Shown piece by piece: positions 12,001-15,757 of a DNA stretch of 31,138 nt. Position 1 is the first letter of the stretch. Every line of letters starts with the position of its first letter. The translations under genes were made by a program, and so were the position numbers. The notes beneath the pieces are model-generated. The model made no database searches. It was not told the DNA's origin and saw only the letters and a program-made list of their open reading frames with translations. Source of the stretch: a virus; the IMG/VR virus record IMGVR_UViG_3300022756_000064, positions 1 to 31,138 of that record. One strand, written 5' to 3'.

Positions 12001-14788
12001 GGAGGAGAGGAACCGTGAATTTATCGGGAAAGCTCTTGTGCATTTGTCGGCTACTGAAGATCGCGAACTGGACGCGATTGCCGATCACAAGGAGAAAGTG
12101 GCGCGCTTGGAGCAGATCGTTCAGGGGCGACGCACTCAGATCAACGCGGCGCTGGAGCATGTCGCCGGAAAGGGCGTGACGATTGACGATATTTTGTCCG
12201 GCGGCACGGAATTGCGGTTAAAAGGCGCCAAAATGATCGAGAATCAGATGGCGGGTTACGGCGAATCGGAAAAGAAAGTGATCAAGCTGGCGCAGACCGG
12301 GGCGCGCAGCGCTGCGGAGATTGCGAAAGCGACAGGGCTCAGCGTCAAACAGGTCAACGACATCAACGACCAGTTCGTATCCGATCTGGAAACGAAATTG
12401 ATGGCTAAGACTCGGGCCGGGGCGACGCTTGAGAATTTGGATGCGCAGCAGATTGCACTTTTGGCGCAGGAGACGGAACGGCGGCCAGGGGCCTCCGCTA
12501 CAGTATCCGAAGACGTTGCTCGCGCTGAGGCGCGAAAAATGATCAAGGCGATGGGGTTTGTGGCGAGCAAGGATTTGGGCACGATGAAAGTGGTTAGGCG
12601 GAAGCGATCGAAATTGTTTATTCCTCCTTCGCCAAGACCTGCGGCCGACACGGCCGCCCCTACACCTGGTGAGTTGCCTACGGGACAAGAGACGCAGGCT
12701 CCGATGATGTTTGGCGGTGAGCGCAGTCCGGTGGCGCCGCGCGAAGGTGAGTTGCCGCGTCCGGCAGGACAGCAAGCGCCTTACACCGGACGCGTGCTGG
12801 GGCAGATCGGGTTGCCGCTTTATCAGGAAATGATGATTCGTAAAGGAGCGGACATGAGTGAGCCGACTGACGTGGCGCGGCTTGGGAACGTGATTCACGC
12901 GGCAACGAGCGGGAACGCGTTCGACATGGTTTATGAAGCGTGGATTAACAACATTCTTTCGGGGCCGGCTACGCACATGGCGAACATTACCGGCAACGCG
13001 GTCTCTACGGCGTGGGATTTTAGTTTACAACGCGGTTTGGAGTCGTTGGTGAACCTGGCTTATCGCGACGCGGATTCGGCGCAGCTCGGGGAGTTTAAGC
13101 ATATCGTGAACGGCATTGTGCCGGGGTTGCGTCGCGGGTTGTCGATCGCGGTCAAGGCGTGGGGCGCAGAAGCCGATTTCTTCCGGAACGACGTGCTCAA
13201 TGAGCAGGTGGAAATGTTCCAGGACTTCGAGAAAGGATCAGGCGGCGCTCTTGGTCCTGCTATTCCCGGCCGGACCGGACGCGTGATCAGGATGCCGGGA
13301 CGCGCGCTGATGTTCATGGACGCGGCGTTCAAGGGGTTAATCGGGCAAATGGAAGCAGGCGCGGTCGCGTATCGGATCGCGAAGCGCGAAGGGTTGACCG
13401 GCGACGCGATGGCCACGCGTATGAACGAACTGGTCGCCACACCGAACAGCGAAGCGTGGCAGCGCGCAGTGGATAAAGCTGTAAACCTCACGTTCCAAGA
13501 TCAGATGCGAACCAAAGAAGAGGGCGGCAACCCGTTTGAGAACGCCGTTGCGCGGTTTAACCAGATGCGGACCGGCAGCCATTTGCTGGGGTTCTTTTTC
13601 CCGTTTATCCGGACGCCATACAACATTTTCAAGATGGGCCTGCGCAAAACGCCATTGGGCAGCGCGAACATGGCCTGGCGCTTTTCGAAAGCGGGTTTTT
13701 ACCGGTTCAAGGATGGCAAGCCGATGTTCGAAAGCTACGATAAAGGCGAGCAGGTGAGGCATTTGGCGGAGCAATTGATCGCATGGGCGACGTTCGCTGC
13801 GCTCTGGGCGGCGACGACCGGCGATGATGACGATGACAAAAAAGCGTTGCTCTTTACCGGGTCCACGCCGGTAACGGAAGTAAGGCGCAGTGAACGCGAG
13901 TTGAGGACGCGGTTGCACGGCGGGCAGTACCAGATTCGGGTAGGCGGCCGCAACGGTGTTTACATCAATTACGGGCGTTATGAGCCGTTCGCGACGGTGA
14001 TCGGGACTGTGGTGGACGCGATTACGAACCTCAAAAAGATCAAGCGCGGCCAGACGCTCGGTGAAAGTCTGGACGCGATGTACGGTTATTTTCTGGCACA
14101 GGCGAAATCGAAAACGTTTTTACAGGGGTTTGCCGAGATTGCGGACTCGCTCGAGAGCGGCGGTGGCGTTAGGGGTGGCATCACTGAGGCGGGCAAAAAG
14201 ATGTTGTTAAGCGCGCTAGTGCCGAATCTCGTCAGGCAACCGTTACGCAACCTCGATGAATGGGTGCGCGACACGAAAGGCGCTGCACCCATTTACCAGA
14301 TGCTTCCCGCGGGTTCGTTAGCGGAAAGGAAAGCTGATCTGTGGGGGCGCGACGTGCAAAAGAGCGGAAACATCTTCAGCAGGTTATTCCTGGCGACCGG
14401 GACAAAGGTTGAGCCGGACGCGCAAAAGGTAGATTTGCTGTTGCAGAATTGGGTTCATCAAAACCCGGGTGGGGCGCGCGAATTGAGCGTGCCGTCGAGC
14501 GCGATCAACAGGACGTACAAGGACGCGATCGGTAAAGAAGCGCAAATGACACCCGAGCAGTTTCACCGGTTTACGGTGGACTCCGGGAAACTGGCGCTAA
14601 CTCGGTTACGGGGGAAATTCACGCAACGTCAGATCGATCATCCGAAGGCGGAAGATGTGAAGATGATTCGGGGCGCGCTGGAAGATGCGCGGCGTGAAGT
14701 GAAAGAGCGGATGTTTCCGGCGGGACCACGCGGCTTCGGGCATCCACGGCAGGCGATTAACTTACGCGAAGTGATGTGGGCCGCATGA
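2..14788 (+). CDS. Giant polyvalent phage protein (DarB-like methyltransferase-helicase with extra domains), 5' partial
   Basis: This reading frame has no stop from base 2 to the TGA at 14786-14788, so at least ~4930 residues are encoded and the true start lies left of the window. The ATG at 206 is only the first in-frame ATG, and residue numbers here count from it. Domain order: Gly/Ala-rich hydrophobic N-terminal stretches, degenerate zincin (~461), DdrB/ParB-like (~680-1090), short helix-turn-helix-like stretch (~1140-1180), RelA/SpoT-like (~1216-1336), adenine methyltransferase (~1712-2060), SNF2-type helicase (~2560-3190), sigma-70-like (~3451-3631), virion-type C-terminus (~4200-4860). 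Giant proteins mixing such effectors are known as polyvalent proteins of phages and conjugative elements, and P1 DarB is a co-injected relative of the methyltransferase-helicase part. Co-injection here is inferred. Linkers are low-complexity and several carry dispersed repeats. The next gene overlaps the stop (ATGA). Confidence 0.93.
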   Translation, partial: DDATALKAGVLGGTINALLAIPFEGFGKALTETFGSAKQSAIQKALKESYERGGAEAVANDLTILRNSMIKTAGRSAFQKTAVDALQPIIEEITKTPLQRAGQVGIEVLKDSALFAGVQAAQNAVTKTYNPDTGLFENVPTAAFEGGVLGAFFGGLRQVGRAQKAGAAREEIATGLAKQARAGEVQPMGVERALPETGVTEGPTETHEQASRNAGVSPVEGVDEAGQGPGPIEQAHGEINNLVVPDVSPAVNTATQHALRGLIKIANGESMEALTTAEKAAVNAKTTDGLPRVVMVKRADGKQQPVITDATLERIRQIAPVTAQVMPQSEGEQRQRILNPVEEITPESGSVEKGEIQPNKKTPEISQPSFEVAIERPSGEVETRTVQAASAEAAKGQVAGSISPGQGMVRDVSEVPQAMSGFVPLDEGQKMDTATALSDEMVGQVREQAGRELQPEEEQAVRGIAERVTPAIEKFRGAFSSIQATLEPRGSMGAFTTIPEGKLVLSLPDIVRHAQEWGEPEGPDLVVEQEAIHAVADQLHQQGKIDPEGIARDMPAELREHVAGVYNPDVPMEERNDLEDGHEFLRLLVQHQLRVDEGKVVDADGKVITENLSPGFIARIRQALVRLFEVFRDMAKRLGEMGAKPEYVEQVQKARDLIVTRLREVDAGSRGAYETTNGGKTAQVKGKGGKAPAERSVEGELRVEPKPTAGQGQVAGAGVGGAVGQPHGVMSAATKTLTGQAGSGAGAELTSKEIAQAAIAIGAPRDKITKPWWDKVGNKHVLSQGGRSVNVAYVAQEASKGRTSHDALGNASSGYDLSLQPRDRSLAQYRKQSQNIAQNLDFAQAAFFPETTTPATTGDIGAPVMTPTGDTLIGNGREIGIKAAYAANSPQARAYKRDFVHNAARFGIDPAAVMKMRQPVLKRVILDDLPKDELIRLSQESNEGVAMGVNATEIANRDATRLTPEILSEFDPNYALDAAKNRGFLRSYLQNVVSGAGANEANINWPDLARRVRAAVFTYAYGADEAGRAALERLQGEDSSRKITDGLLTVAPIVARMKADIASGDLFPLDISPEIARAVQDISEALRDRPKGQSASVALDGLVAQGELIPAGDAPALQQSVRDFVIANRGNRAAIEEALSNYVESVYEIGNPKQPNLFGEQAGEESDRTQLWNLATKPEAIAPKTEQRELAAQALRSRMSEDRGQLTPLDHVIHRKLRAGKSVETVAKEHGMKVEHVERTYDRVNRSQEIRTLLSQQTFRSETDAFAAAEKAKPSFDQTLEDVAKATGARAMTTPIKSRERAAAKVAADYRGDWSKIKDLVRGTIVVRDLDQAKAVVGALAQRFGVEPKRDFNQPLQSGYRDALFNPIINGYVAEIQVHIEPIIHAKSTSHTFYKRHQEIQRAAQVENRALNSQELRTIERLNMAQQRIYAAAFGNISGEISSTASEGLQGKAPTDLISSGVIGRGESPSKAQAVPSLSTTIPKPAGASMKDLASGKAAIASSSVIPPSLTPTGGVRHQEVLLAQKLKDTGTLDLFGDYVGALPAAAKASKPALKREVEKDVPSLAESGAALSNLFELAQPGKTYEVSNPVQFPKVLSATRYSDSTVAKVAHNYVTHQTEYGYRVELEDGRQWIGSAKNRDAAITKAQYEFRKTLTEAPAAGIPQANEDAVRKTARANRKAKVGTETATGVDDLFSLLAEQHGSERDTGLAGGVVQDAIGAPGRTDVAGAGDLPGHETDAGRPGGSVTAGDTDGGRGLAEPTDTGGNAAPSETGGKRTLPKLVSRPADPNARNYVIPRDTKEIAPRGAMAKLRANQDAIKLLKQIETEQRLATPEEKSQLVKYSGWGALSQAFDDAKADRIAAGEISELNTELQRYRGYQERNRESSYYSGEIGRLEKDIRSLESWQSKWGDIHSELKSMLTPDEYKRAMRSTINAHYTSPEMIKSMWDIAAHLGFKGGNVLEPGAGIGHFFGLMPEELLSRSSLHAVELDDISGRLTKMLYPEADVQITGFQNADIADGSVDLSISNVPFANVPVTDKAMELSGGPTDNLHDYFLANMIKKLRPGGLNIAITSAFTMDKGASENRKWMADRADLVAAFRLPNNAFKANAGTDVVTDILVFRKKDGQIFPHAKDWTMLDNATTQKGDPIRVNQYFAQHPQDILGFLADDGEMFAHGAGEKEMTVHADPNRPPAVALEQAIDNLPKDIAGDGNAAEVRSNDPTISKMGNIVEKDGKYFFHGQAEPDEALNDPKNAKRVRKFIETRDVLNEQYRLELDPEATDEDVEANRRMLNARYDSFTADFSNFHTPKNKGLFIDDPDWFRLAGAETPIQVSGGVKEMLSILDGKKSRQFTKADVFKKRVLTPIIEPTKADSLEDAFGMSLGWRGRVDLGYISDLTGQSREQVEQGLVASGIVVRDPENGQLQSREQYLAGNVRKKLDIAKAAGPDYERNAQMLEAVQPEDVPIDEIRFKIGATWVPVDAYQQFLSTIGIELPIEYHTALAGGRDFYTVGLRDYRATGVAHKDFRTDQVSVPELMDSMLNMKRIEVLHTDKDRKGDTDEGATMAARDAGKRLSDAFVAYAKGNAELGPRLAQIYNREANGFAQRTYDGQFLTLPWKNKDFDLFPDKKNVIWRAIQDRYALIAWGVGGGKTVIAAGIALELRRLKLALKPMVVVHNSTLEQYADEIAVIAPSARVLIGRKDELSGAKRKEFLMRIAAGDWDAVVIAHSTFGLIEDDPVFQTKHMESLVDEAMQSLTDRGYNSVSDAKKSREPSVKQLVKMIEQLETKIQALSERKTDTGLLNFQQLGVDALIVDEVHKFKKMPFSTKLDVKGIDSGMSQRGYAMLLRARSIQERNGGKNVFSMTGTPVTNTLGEIWNQVRLVAPHLLKEYGVETFDQFVSKFAEVETISEAGPSGERKMVERLSKIVNLPEWSTFFRQAADVKLGDDMVVKNRPGIKGGGGQLIALERTPGTAAWVNYIRNVLEGFKELKYDDFKDNKSLFAVPVQAYIASRAAAIDIRLIEPRAKDESGSKANRAVRGIIKLYRETTPYNGTQVIFSDSFNQVKTSLFDAVVPRSNLNLELDPSKPPGTTFNLYEDIKAKLIALGVPAEEIAIVADKEFDNAKRKKSLFEDVNKGKVRIVMGSTEKLGTGVNMQERMLAAWNLDVPWTAAGLEQRDGRVYRQGNVHAEMGVPVELTRLGMKDTLDESLWKIIERKLRIQKQALSGKIVGRELEEMSDVLSLAEQASILSGPYGAESFELDSRIRELEGSRAGHDRQVANRDSEIRSSKEWLRQQEAEEARSEPAMQLMAKLGERVSKDGAQITVDGDSFETKTAMVERVNALLDAEKNKPTNEKSKAIFSVAVNGVPVRLDVTPTEYDEWDVAGVESKRVTKPSAQFDLMATDSNSPKFGRVTSAATLLARLEELSGTVDGIREGRKNNTARLRQLAEMQQLGKWPFKEEYQRALARQKELLKLMRGEELKKTGEGEETPNAQRPTPNAQPAELRAQATADAAKTPAERFKDAWPLAESIARSYSNIPGVTLKDVEQHARIALVRAAREFDPARGAAMDTFARKVVGNELRSLYGRQMRTAGRESTVLDVPVSAEGSAAVSQKENIVGPSDVRADVARTEATQMLSTAIDELPDKMRDVMNGILSGKETLGEIGERLGGLPKQAVGRLASAAMRRLKGKLGEKGVSGVTDLLSQETTTDNTDTEKKTLSDFLAKHDASKGTVPAKKIAEPTRRNVKLAEKLGNQSTRDSSVVPNFRPVEQEIAIGRAYGYSDNDIAAYLQRNYVDRIPERVAQTSVGVRPPQELIDKYPELKHAIKVSEKYGHLVKLSEQLELLSQVVEDEVKLSESADPVASFMELMRDDPVEKLRGIKGIGRPDLALGAEPAMRPVHEFHTATATPQKLDDWDKQGEAILRSRGDKLPADVTKRWLDGSVLEPAEVRATQQYLIEKQGQPKTPEEQRGYDALAYAYTKIGEATARALSARRDPFKTPEERNREFIGKALVHLSATEDRELDAIADHKEKVARLEQIVQGRRTQINAALEHVAGKGVTIDDILSGGTELRLKGAKMIENQMAGYGESEKKVIKLAQTGARSAAEIAKATGLSVKQVNDINDQFVSDLETKLMAKTRAGATLENLDAQQIALLAQETERRPGASATVSEDVARAEARKMIKAMGFVASKDLGTMKVVRRKRSKLFIPPSPRPAADTAAPTPGELPTGQETQAPMMFGGERSPVAPREGELPRPAGQQAPYTGRVLGQIGLPLYQEMMIRKGADMSEPTDVARLGNVIHAATSGNAFDMVYEAWINNILSGPATHMANITGNAVSTAWDFSLQRGLESLVNLAYRDADSAQLGEFKHIVNGIVPGLRRGLSIAVKAWGAEADFFRNDVLNEQVEMFQDFEKGSGGALGPAIPGRTGRVIRMPGRALMFMDAAFKGLIGQMEAGAVAYRIAKREGLTGDAMATRMNELVATPNSEAWQRAVDKAVNLTFQDQMRTKEEGGNPFENAVARFNQMRTGSHLLGFFFPFIRTPYNIFKMGLRKTPLGSANMAWRFSKAGFYRFKDGKPMFESYDKGEQVRHLAEQLIAWATFAALWAATTGDDDDDKKALLFTGSTPVTEVRRSERELRTRLHGGQYQIRVGGRNGVYINYGRYEPFATVIGTVVDAITNLKKIKRGQTLGESLDAMYGYFLAQAKSKTFLQGFAEIADSLESGGGVRGGITEAGKKMLLSALVPNLVRQPLRNLDEWVRDTKGAAPIYQMLPAGSLAERKADLWGRDVQKSGNIFSRLFLATGTKVEPDAQKVDLLLQNWVHQNPGGARELSVPSSAINRTYKDAIGKEAQMTPEQFHRFTVDSGKLALTRLRGKFTQRQIDHPKAEDVKMIRGALEDARREVKERMFPAGPRGFGHPRQAINLREVMWAA
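1520..1840 (+). other. Domain: degenerate zincin-like metallopeptidase segment in the giant protein
   Basis: The stretch VVEQEAIHAVADQL (coded at ~1577-1618) resembles the HExxH helix of zincin metallopeptidases that occur in phage polyvalent proteins, but the first zinc-binding His is Gln (QEAIH, 1586-1600). A later helix with HEFLRLLVQH may correspond to the downstream Glu region. If the alignment is right the site is probably inactive or altered. The assignment rests on one motif and is tentative. Confidence 0.4.
2240..3480 (+). other. Domain: DdrB-like ParB-superfamily region in the giant protein
   Basis: The segment from about 2240 to 3480 includes TPTGDTLIGNGREIGIKAAY around residue 806 (GNGRE at 2621-2635), which matches the ParB-type 'GNxR' signature as seen in DdrB-like domains of P1-type defence proteins. 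It is followed by SQESNEGVAMGVNATEIANR and a helical tail. ParB-superfamily folds include nucleases and CTPases; which activity applies here cannot be read from the sequence. In polyvalent proteins this domain commonly sits N-terminal to the methyltransferase-helicase, as here. A hairpin repeat at 3331-3349 is inserted in frame near its end. Confidence 0.7.
3331..3349. repeat. In-frame hairpin repeat (GGCAGGCG-ACG-CGCCTGCC)
   Basis: A perfect 8-bp stem with a 3-base loop, followed by CTAC, lies in the giant gene and reads IPAGDAPALQQ. It looks like a dispersed hairpin repeat of the kind that occurs in many copies in some large bacterial genomes, inserted without breaking the frame. Confidence 0.6.
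3583..3612 (+). repeat. In-frame dispersed repeat, CAGAAGTCGGATGTCAGAGG type
   Basis: The segment is built of GTCGGATGTCAGAGGACAGAGG-like short units and encodes LRSRMSEDRGQL in the linker after the DdrB-like domain. A related series (CAGTCCTCAGTCCTCGGTC, reversed type) appears in the portal-like gene at 18947-18974. Confidence 0.55.
3850..4215 (+). other. Domain: RelA/SpoT-like nucleotidyltransferase fold in the giant protein
   Basis: Residues ~1216-1336 show the order of elements of the RelA/SpoT synthetase fold: a basic TTPIKSRERAAAKV helix, DLVRGTIVV (compare D-x-x-G-x-R), then SGYRDALFNP (compare GYRSxH), and YVAEIQVHIEPI (compare vEIQIRT). The spacing of about 120 residues fits a minimal synthetase-like domain, and I recall similar domains in phage and toxin polyproteins. 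The GYRDAL segment lacks the canonical S-x-H, so alarmone synthesis is not assured; pyrophosphokinase, RNA-modifying or inactive forms are possible. A helix-turn-helix-like stretch (~3618-3750) precedes it. Confidence 0.7.
5001..5348 (+). CDS. Possible nested gene in the +1 frame inside the giant gene
   Basis: A 115-residue frame with ATG at 5001 and TAG at 5346-5348 lies wholly inside the giant gene, shifted +1. I do not recognise its family. Its product is acidic and amphipathic (for example DELTWRVLAIYLDTKQTPDD and LTPEETQRLVKLAE) and reads like a folded helical protein. The giant protein over the same bases is a Gly/Thr/Asp-rich linker. By hand count of the last ~60 codons, about 78% end in G or C in this frame against about 34% in the giant frame, so the nested frame carries the codon signature. 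CAGG lies just before the ATG. Either it is a true overlapping gene, or an older gene was absorbed out of frame as a linker between the RelA-like and methyltransferase parts. Confidence 0.45.
   Translation: MKTQFEKPPELTEKRRLALRQQPEWMTCFRSWLNSTDPSEIRDWLGGSYKTLLEHLDELTWRVLAIYLDTKQTPDDLAEALRQEIPMEDEDSQNPLTPEETQRLVKLAESAHFPS
5340..9800 (+). other. Domains: DarB-type adenine methyltransferase fused to SNF2-type helicase
   Basis: The module opens with RNYVIPRDTKEIAPRG and a KYSGWGALSQAF stretch typical of DarB-like proteins. S-adenosylmethionine motif I is LEPGAGIGHF (5885-5914) and the catalytic motif IV is NVPF (6083-6094), the variant usual in this family. The helicase shows Walker A GVGGGKT (7934-7954), a DEVH box (8441-8452), motif III TGTP (8591-8602), and motifs V-VI with GTGVNMQ and QRDGRVYRQG (near 9521-9553). 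All catalytic motifs are intact. Relatives protect incoming phage or plasmid DNA from type I restriction; this role is known for P1 DarB and inferred here. Confidence 0.92.
10468..10505 (+). repeat. In-frame CCAACGCTCAA-type repeat before the sigma-like domain
   Basis: Four to five AACGCYSAACGCY-like units read TPNAQRPTPNAQP in the giant protein. The same family occurs at 18809-18841 and 28371-28409 inside genes and at 21225-21258, 26733-26766 and 27229-27255 between genes. Confidence 0.75.
10550..11096 (+). other. Domain: sigma-70-like region 2 and region 4 inside the giant protein
   Basis: Residues ~3451-3631 match a small sigma factor. Region 2-like: AWPLAESIARSYSNIPG, then LKDVEQHARIALVRAAREFD (compare eDLvQeg..gLlrAverFD), PARGAAMDTFARKVVGNELR and a basic tail. 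Region 4-like: AIDELPDKMRDVMNGIL, ETLGEIGERLGG, and KQAVGRLASAAMRRLKGKL, which is the helix-turn-helix with the usual rAlrrLr ending. About 60 residues join the two. Sigma factors direct RNA polymerase to promoters; a sigma fold embedded in a virion-type polyprotein is unusual. It is bounded on both sides by dispersed repeats (10468-10505 and 11123-11152), suggesting domain insertion. Confidence 0.8.
11123..11152 (+). repeat. In-frame ACCACGGAT-type repeat after the sigma-like domain
   Basis: ACCACGGATAACACGGATAC reads TTDNTDTEKK in the giant protein, directly after sigma-like region 4. Related copies are at 15698-15727, 23718-23765 and 23945-23977. Confidence 0.75.
12641..12657. repeat. In-frame hairpin repeat (GCGGCCG-ACA-CGGCCGC)
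   Basis: A perfect 7-bp stem with an ACA loop followed by CCCTAC reads RPAADTAAPTPGE in the linker before the virion-type C-terminal region. It resembles the 3331-3349 hairpin in plan (GC stem, ACR loop, then a CCCTAC tail). Confidence 0.6.
12800..14788 (+). other. Domain: C-terminal virion-type region of the giant protein
   Basis: The last ~660 residues contain NNILSGPATHMANITGNAV near the start, and HLLGFFFPFIRTPYNIFKMG followed by LRKTPLGS in the middle. This signature recurs, from memory, at the C-termini of large phage polyvalent or internal virion proteins. One hydrophobic helix (LAEQLIAWATFAALWAATTG) is followed by a DDDDDKK run. The region probably anchors the protein in the virion or helps membrane passage during DNA entry. 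No enzymatic motif is visible. Confidence 0.6.
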
Positions 14789-14949
14789 AAAAGTTAGCAG
14801 TGGTTTATCTATGGTGTCTTCCATTCGTATGCTTTGCCGCCGCAGCCTTCATATTCATTAGATCGGAAACGATTCTGGAAAAGGTAGCAGTATTCGTCAT
14901 TCTAGTTGGGGGTCTCAATGCGTTGCTTATGGCACGAACGGTAAGATAA
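14785..14949 (+). CDS. Two-helix membrane microprotein
   Basis: This 54-residue gene starts at the ATG that overlaps the giant gene's stop (ATGA), so it is probably translated by coupling. Its product has two hydrophobic segments: residues ~4-25 (LAVVYLWCLPFVCFAAAAF and on) and ~30-50 (VAVFVILVGGLNALLMA), joined by a short charged turn (RSETILEK). Small phage proteins with this layout are often holins or holin-like, but the sequence gives no specific family. The KK after Met and the ending ARTVR suggest positively charged ends. A promoter-like element with the first copy of the GACAGCG hairpin follows within 10 bases. Confidence 0.6.
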   Translation: MKKLAVVYLWCLPFVCFAAAAFIFIRSETILEKVAVFVILVGGLNALLMARTVR

Positions 14950-14953
14950 AAAT

Positions 14954-14982
14954 GTGACAGCGGAAAGCAGTCCGGCTATAAA
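14954..14982 (+). promoter_or_regulatory. GACAGCG hairpin element, copy 1, with promoter-like spacing
   Basis: GTGACA (14954-14959) and TATAAA (14977-14982) are separated by exactly 17 bases, a good sigma-70-like promoter. The spacer overlaps the imperfect palindrome GACAGCGGAAAGCAGTC (14956-14972). It lies 15 bases before the ATG at 14988. Of the six intergenic copies this one has the best -10 box. Confidence 0.5.
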
Positions 14983-14987
14983 GCGAC

Positions 14988-15215
14988 ATGGGCGCTGATC
15001 AACAGACGTGGGACTATGGCGTGAAGTTCACCGGCAAGAAAAGCAAGCCGTTGACGCCGCTGGAGCGGGCGCACGACCACGACCTGAAGCTCGACAGCCG
15101 GGACAAGCGTTGGCGGTGCGCGTGCGGCTACGCGCTGGGCGACGGGCGCGAGAAGTTTCTGGCGCGATGCCCGTTGTTGGGAGTCAATAATCCGGAACCG
15201 CAGCCAAGCCGTTAG
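14988..15215 (+). CDS. Small Cys-containing hypothetical protein
   Basis: I do not recognise this 75-residue protein. It begins MGADQQTWDYGVKFTGKKSK, has an acidic/basic middle (ERAHDHDLKLDSRDKRW), then RCACGYALGDGREKFLARCP, a C-x-C...C arrangement that might be half of a metal-binding knuckle. It ends with a proline-rich tail. Codon third positions are rich in G/C, as in neighbouring real genes, and the frame at 15008 looks like a shadow. It follows hairpin element copy 1 and precedes copy 2, so it may be a single-gene unit. No Shine-Dalgarno sequence is evident. Confidence 0.6.
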   Translation: MGADQQTWDYGVKFTGKKSKPLTPLERAHDHDLKLDSRDKRWRCACGYALGDGREKFLARCPLLGVNNPEPQPSR

Positions 15216-15227
15216 ATTTTTGTTTAC

Positions 15228-15244
15228 GACAGCGTTTCGCAGTC
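15228..15244 (+). promoter_or_regulatory. GACAGCG hairpin element, copy 2
   Basis: GACAGCGTTTCGCAGTC forms a 6-bp stem with one A-A mismatch and a 5-base loop. It sits 16 bases before ATG 15261 and 23 bases before the tRNA-like sequence. Its flank (CGTATAACATCGGGGCAATG) resembles that of copy 5 (CGTGGTAAGCGCGAGAACATG). Confidence 0.6.
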
Positions 15245-15260
15245 GTATAACATCGGGGCA

Positions 15261-15470
15261 ATGATGAAGCTGGGTGGAGAAGTGGCAAGGCGTGAGCCTC
15301 ATAAACTCAAAACCGCGGGTTCGATTCCCGCCCCTGCAATCCACCTTTGCCAAGGCTACGGCGGACAGGCCATTTTCGACGAAGCCGAAGAGCACCGTCG
15401 CGATCTTGAATACGAAAGCGTGCGCGATTGGTACAGCCTCTACGAGCCACAGAATGAGGATGAGCAATGA
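15261..15470 (+). CDS. Doubtful small gene overlapping the tRNA-like sequence
   Basis: A 69-residue frame opens at ATG 15261, 16 bases after hairpin copy 2, and ends in an ATGA overlap with the next microgene. Its first ~27 residues are translations of the tRNA-like sequence (AGSIPAPAI), and the next ~9 come from a repeat (CQGYGGQAI at 15343-15370). Only the tail (DEAEEHRRDLEYESVRDWYS and a few more residues) looks like ordinary protein. Either a short real gene has been fused upstream to a tRNA relic and a repeat, or it is not expressed as written. I do not recognise the family. Confidence 0.3.
   Translation: MMKLGGEVARREPHKLKTAGSIPAPAIHLCQGYGGQAIFDEAEEHRRDLEYESVRDWYSLYEPQNEDEQ
15268..15339 (+). 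tRNA. Degraded tRNA-Met(CAT)-like sequence
   Basis: The 3' half has true tRNA geometry: anticodon loop CTCATAA (CAT at 15300-15302), a 5-base variable region, a perfect T stem GCGGG/CCCGC around TTCGATT (15320-15326), and discriminator A at 15339. The anticodon stem has 4 of 5 pairs and the acceptor stem 5 of 7. The D loop keeps A14, G18G19 and A21 but its stem pairs only once. No CCA follows directly. It may be an inactive relic, a divergent phage tRNA, or a tRNA fragment left by recombination. Translations of this stretch (GSIPAPAI) are the usual artefact of tRNA T arms. Confidence 0.45.
15343..15370 (+). repeat. Dispersed repeat, CTTTGCCAAGGCTACGGCGG type
   Basis: This copy directly follows the tRNA-like sequence. 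Related hairpin copies with TTGCC(A)AGGCTTCGCAGGA lie upstream of the glycosyltransferase start (25063-25098) and the capsid start (29400-29423). Confidence 0.6.
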
Positions 15471-15559
15471 CCTGGCATCAAGGCATGGTCCTCCTTCAAC
15501 TGCTGACCCTCGTGGGAGTGGTGATGTGCGCGTGTCTCATTTCCAGCATCCGACGATGA
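15467..15559 (+). CDS. Single-helix membrane microprotein
   Basis: This 30-residue gene (ATG 15467, TGA 15557-15559) is coupled by ATGA to the preceding frame. After MTWHQG it has one hydrophobic helix (MVLLQLLTLVGVVMCACLIS), then SIRR at the end, consistent with a single membrane span with a positive cytoplasmic tail. It could be a spanin-like, lysis-regulating or host-membrane peptide. No family is recognised. It is one of several tiny hydrophobic genes in this window. Confidence 0.5.
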   Translation: MTWHQGMVLLQLLTLVGVVMCACLISSIRR

Positions 15560-15568
15560 AAGTTGTAA

Positions 15569-15748
15569 ATGCCGATTGATCCTTATTTCACCAGTGGGCA
15601 CAAGGCGGAAATAATTCGGCCTACGGACAGGTATCTGGCTCGTGTGCGGTATCGGTCGAGCAGGTTTTCTAAGGATCATCCGAGTAGGAAAGCAACCACG
15701 GATTTCACGGATGGCACGGATAAGAAAGAGACCCCATCCGTGGGTTAG
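15569..15748 (+). CDS. Small hypothetical protein with a repeat-encoded tail
   Basis: A 59-residue frame from ATG 15569 to TAG 15746-15748. The first ~42 residues (PIDPYFTSGHKAEIIRPTDR, then a basic Arg/Ser stretch) look like a small basic protein with no family I recognise. The last ~17 residues, starting TTDFTDGTDKKE, are the translation of an ACCACGGAT-type repeat (15698-15727). The original stop has apparently been lost or displaced by the repeat insertion. The same peptide style appears in the giant protein (TTDNTDTEKK). The methyltransferase start follows 9 bases after the stop. Confidence 0.45.
   Translation: MPIDPYFTSGHKAEIIRPTDRYLARVRYRSSRFSKDHPSRKATTDFTDGTDKKETPSVG
15698..15727 (+). 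repeat. ACCACGGAT-type dispersed repeat
   Basis: Three ACGGAT units (CCACGGATTTCACGGATGGC and on) form the 3' end of the small gene 15569-15748 and run to just before the methyltransferase gene. Confidence 0.75.
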
Positions 15749-15757
15749 TGGGCTACT

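Noticed and set aside
12218-12976. 252-residue minus-strand frame in the giant gene
   Set aside because: Arg/His/Leu-rich composition typical of an antisense shadow; the sense frame covers helical and virion-type regions.
15274-15579. 101-residue frame with SKPRVRFPPLQ and FAKATADRP peptides
   Set aside because: These are translations of a tRNA T arm and a dispersed repeat, followed by an out-of-frame reading of the microgenes.
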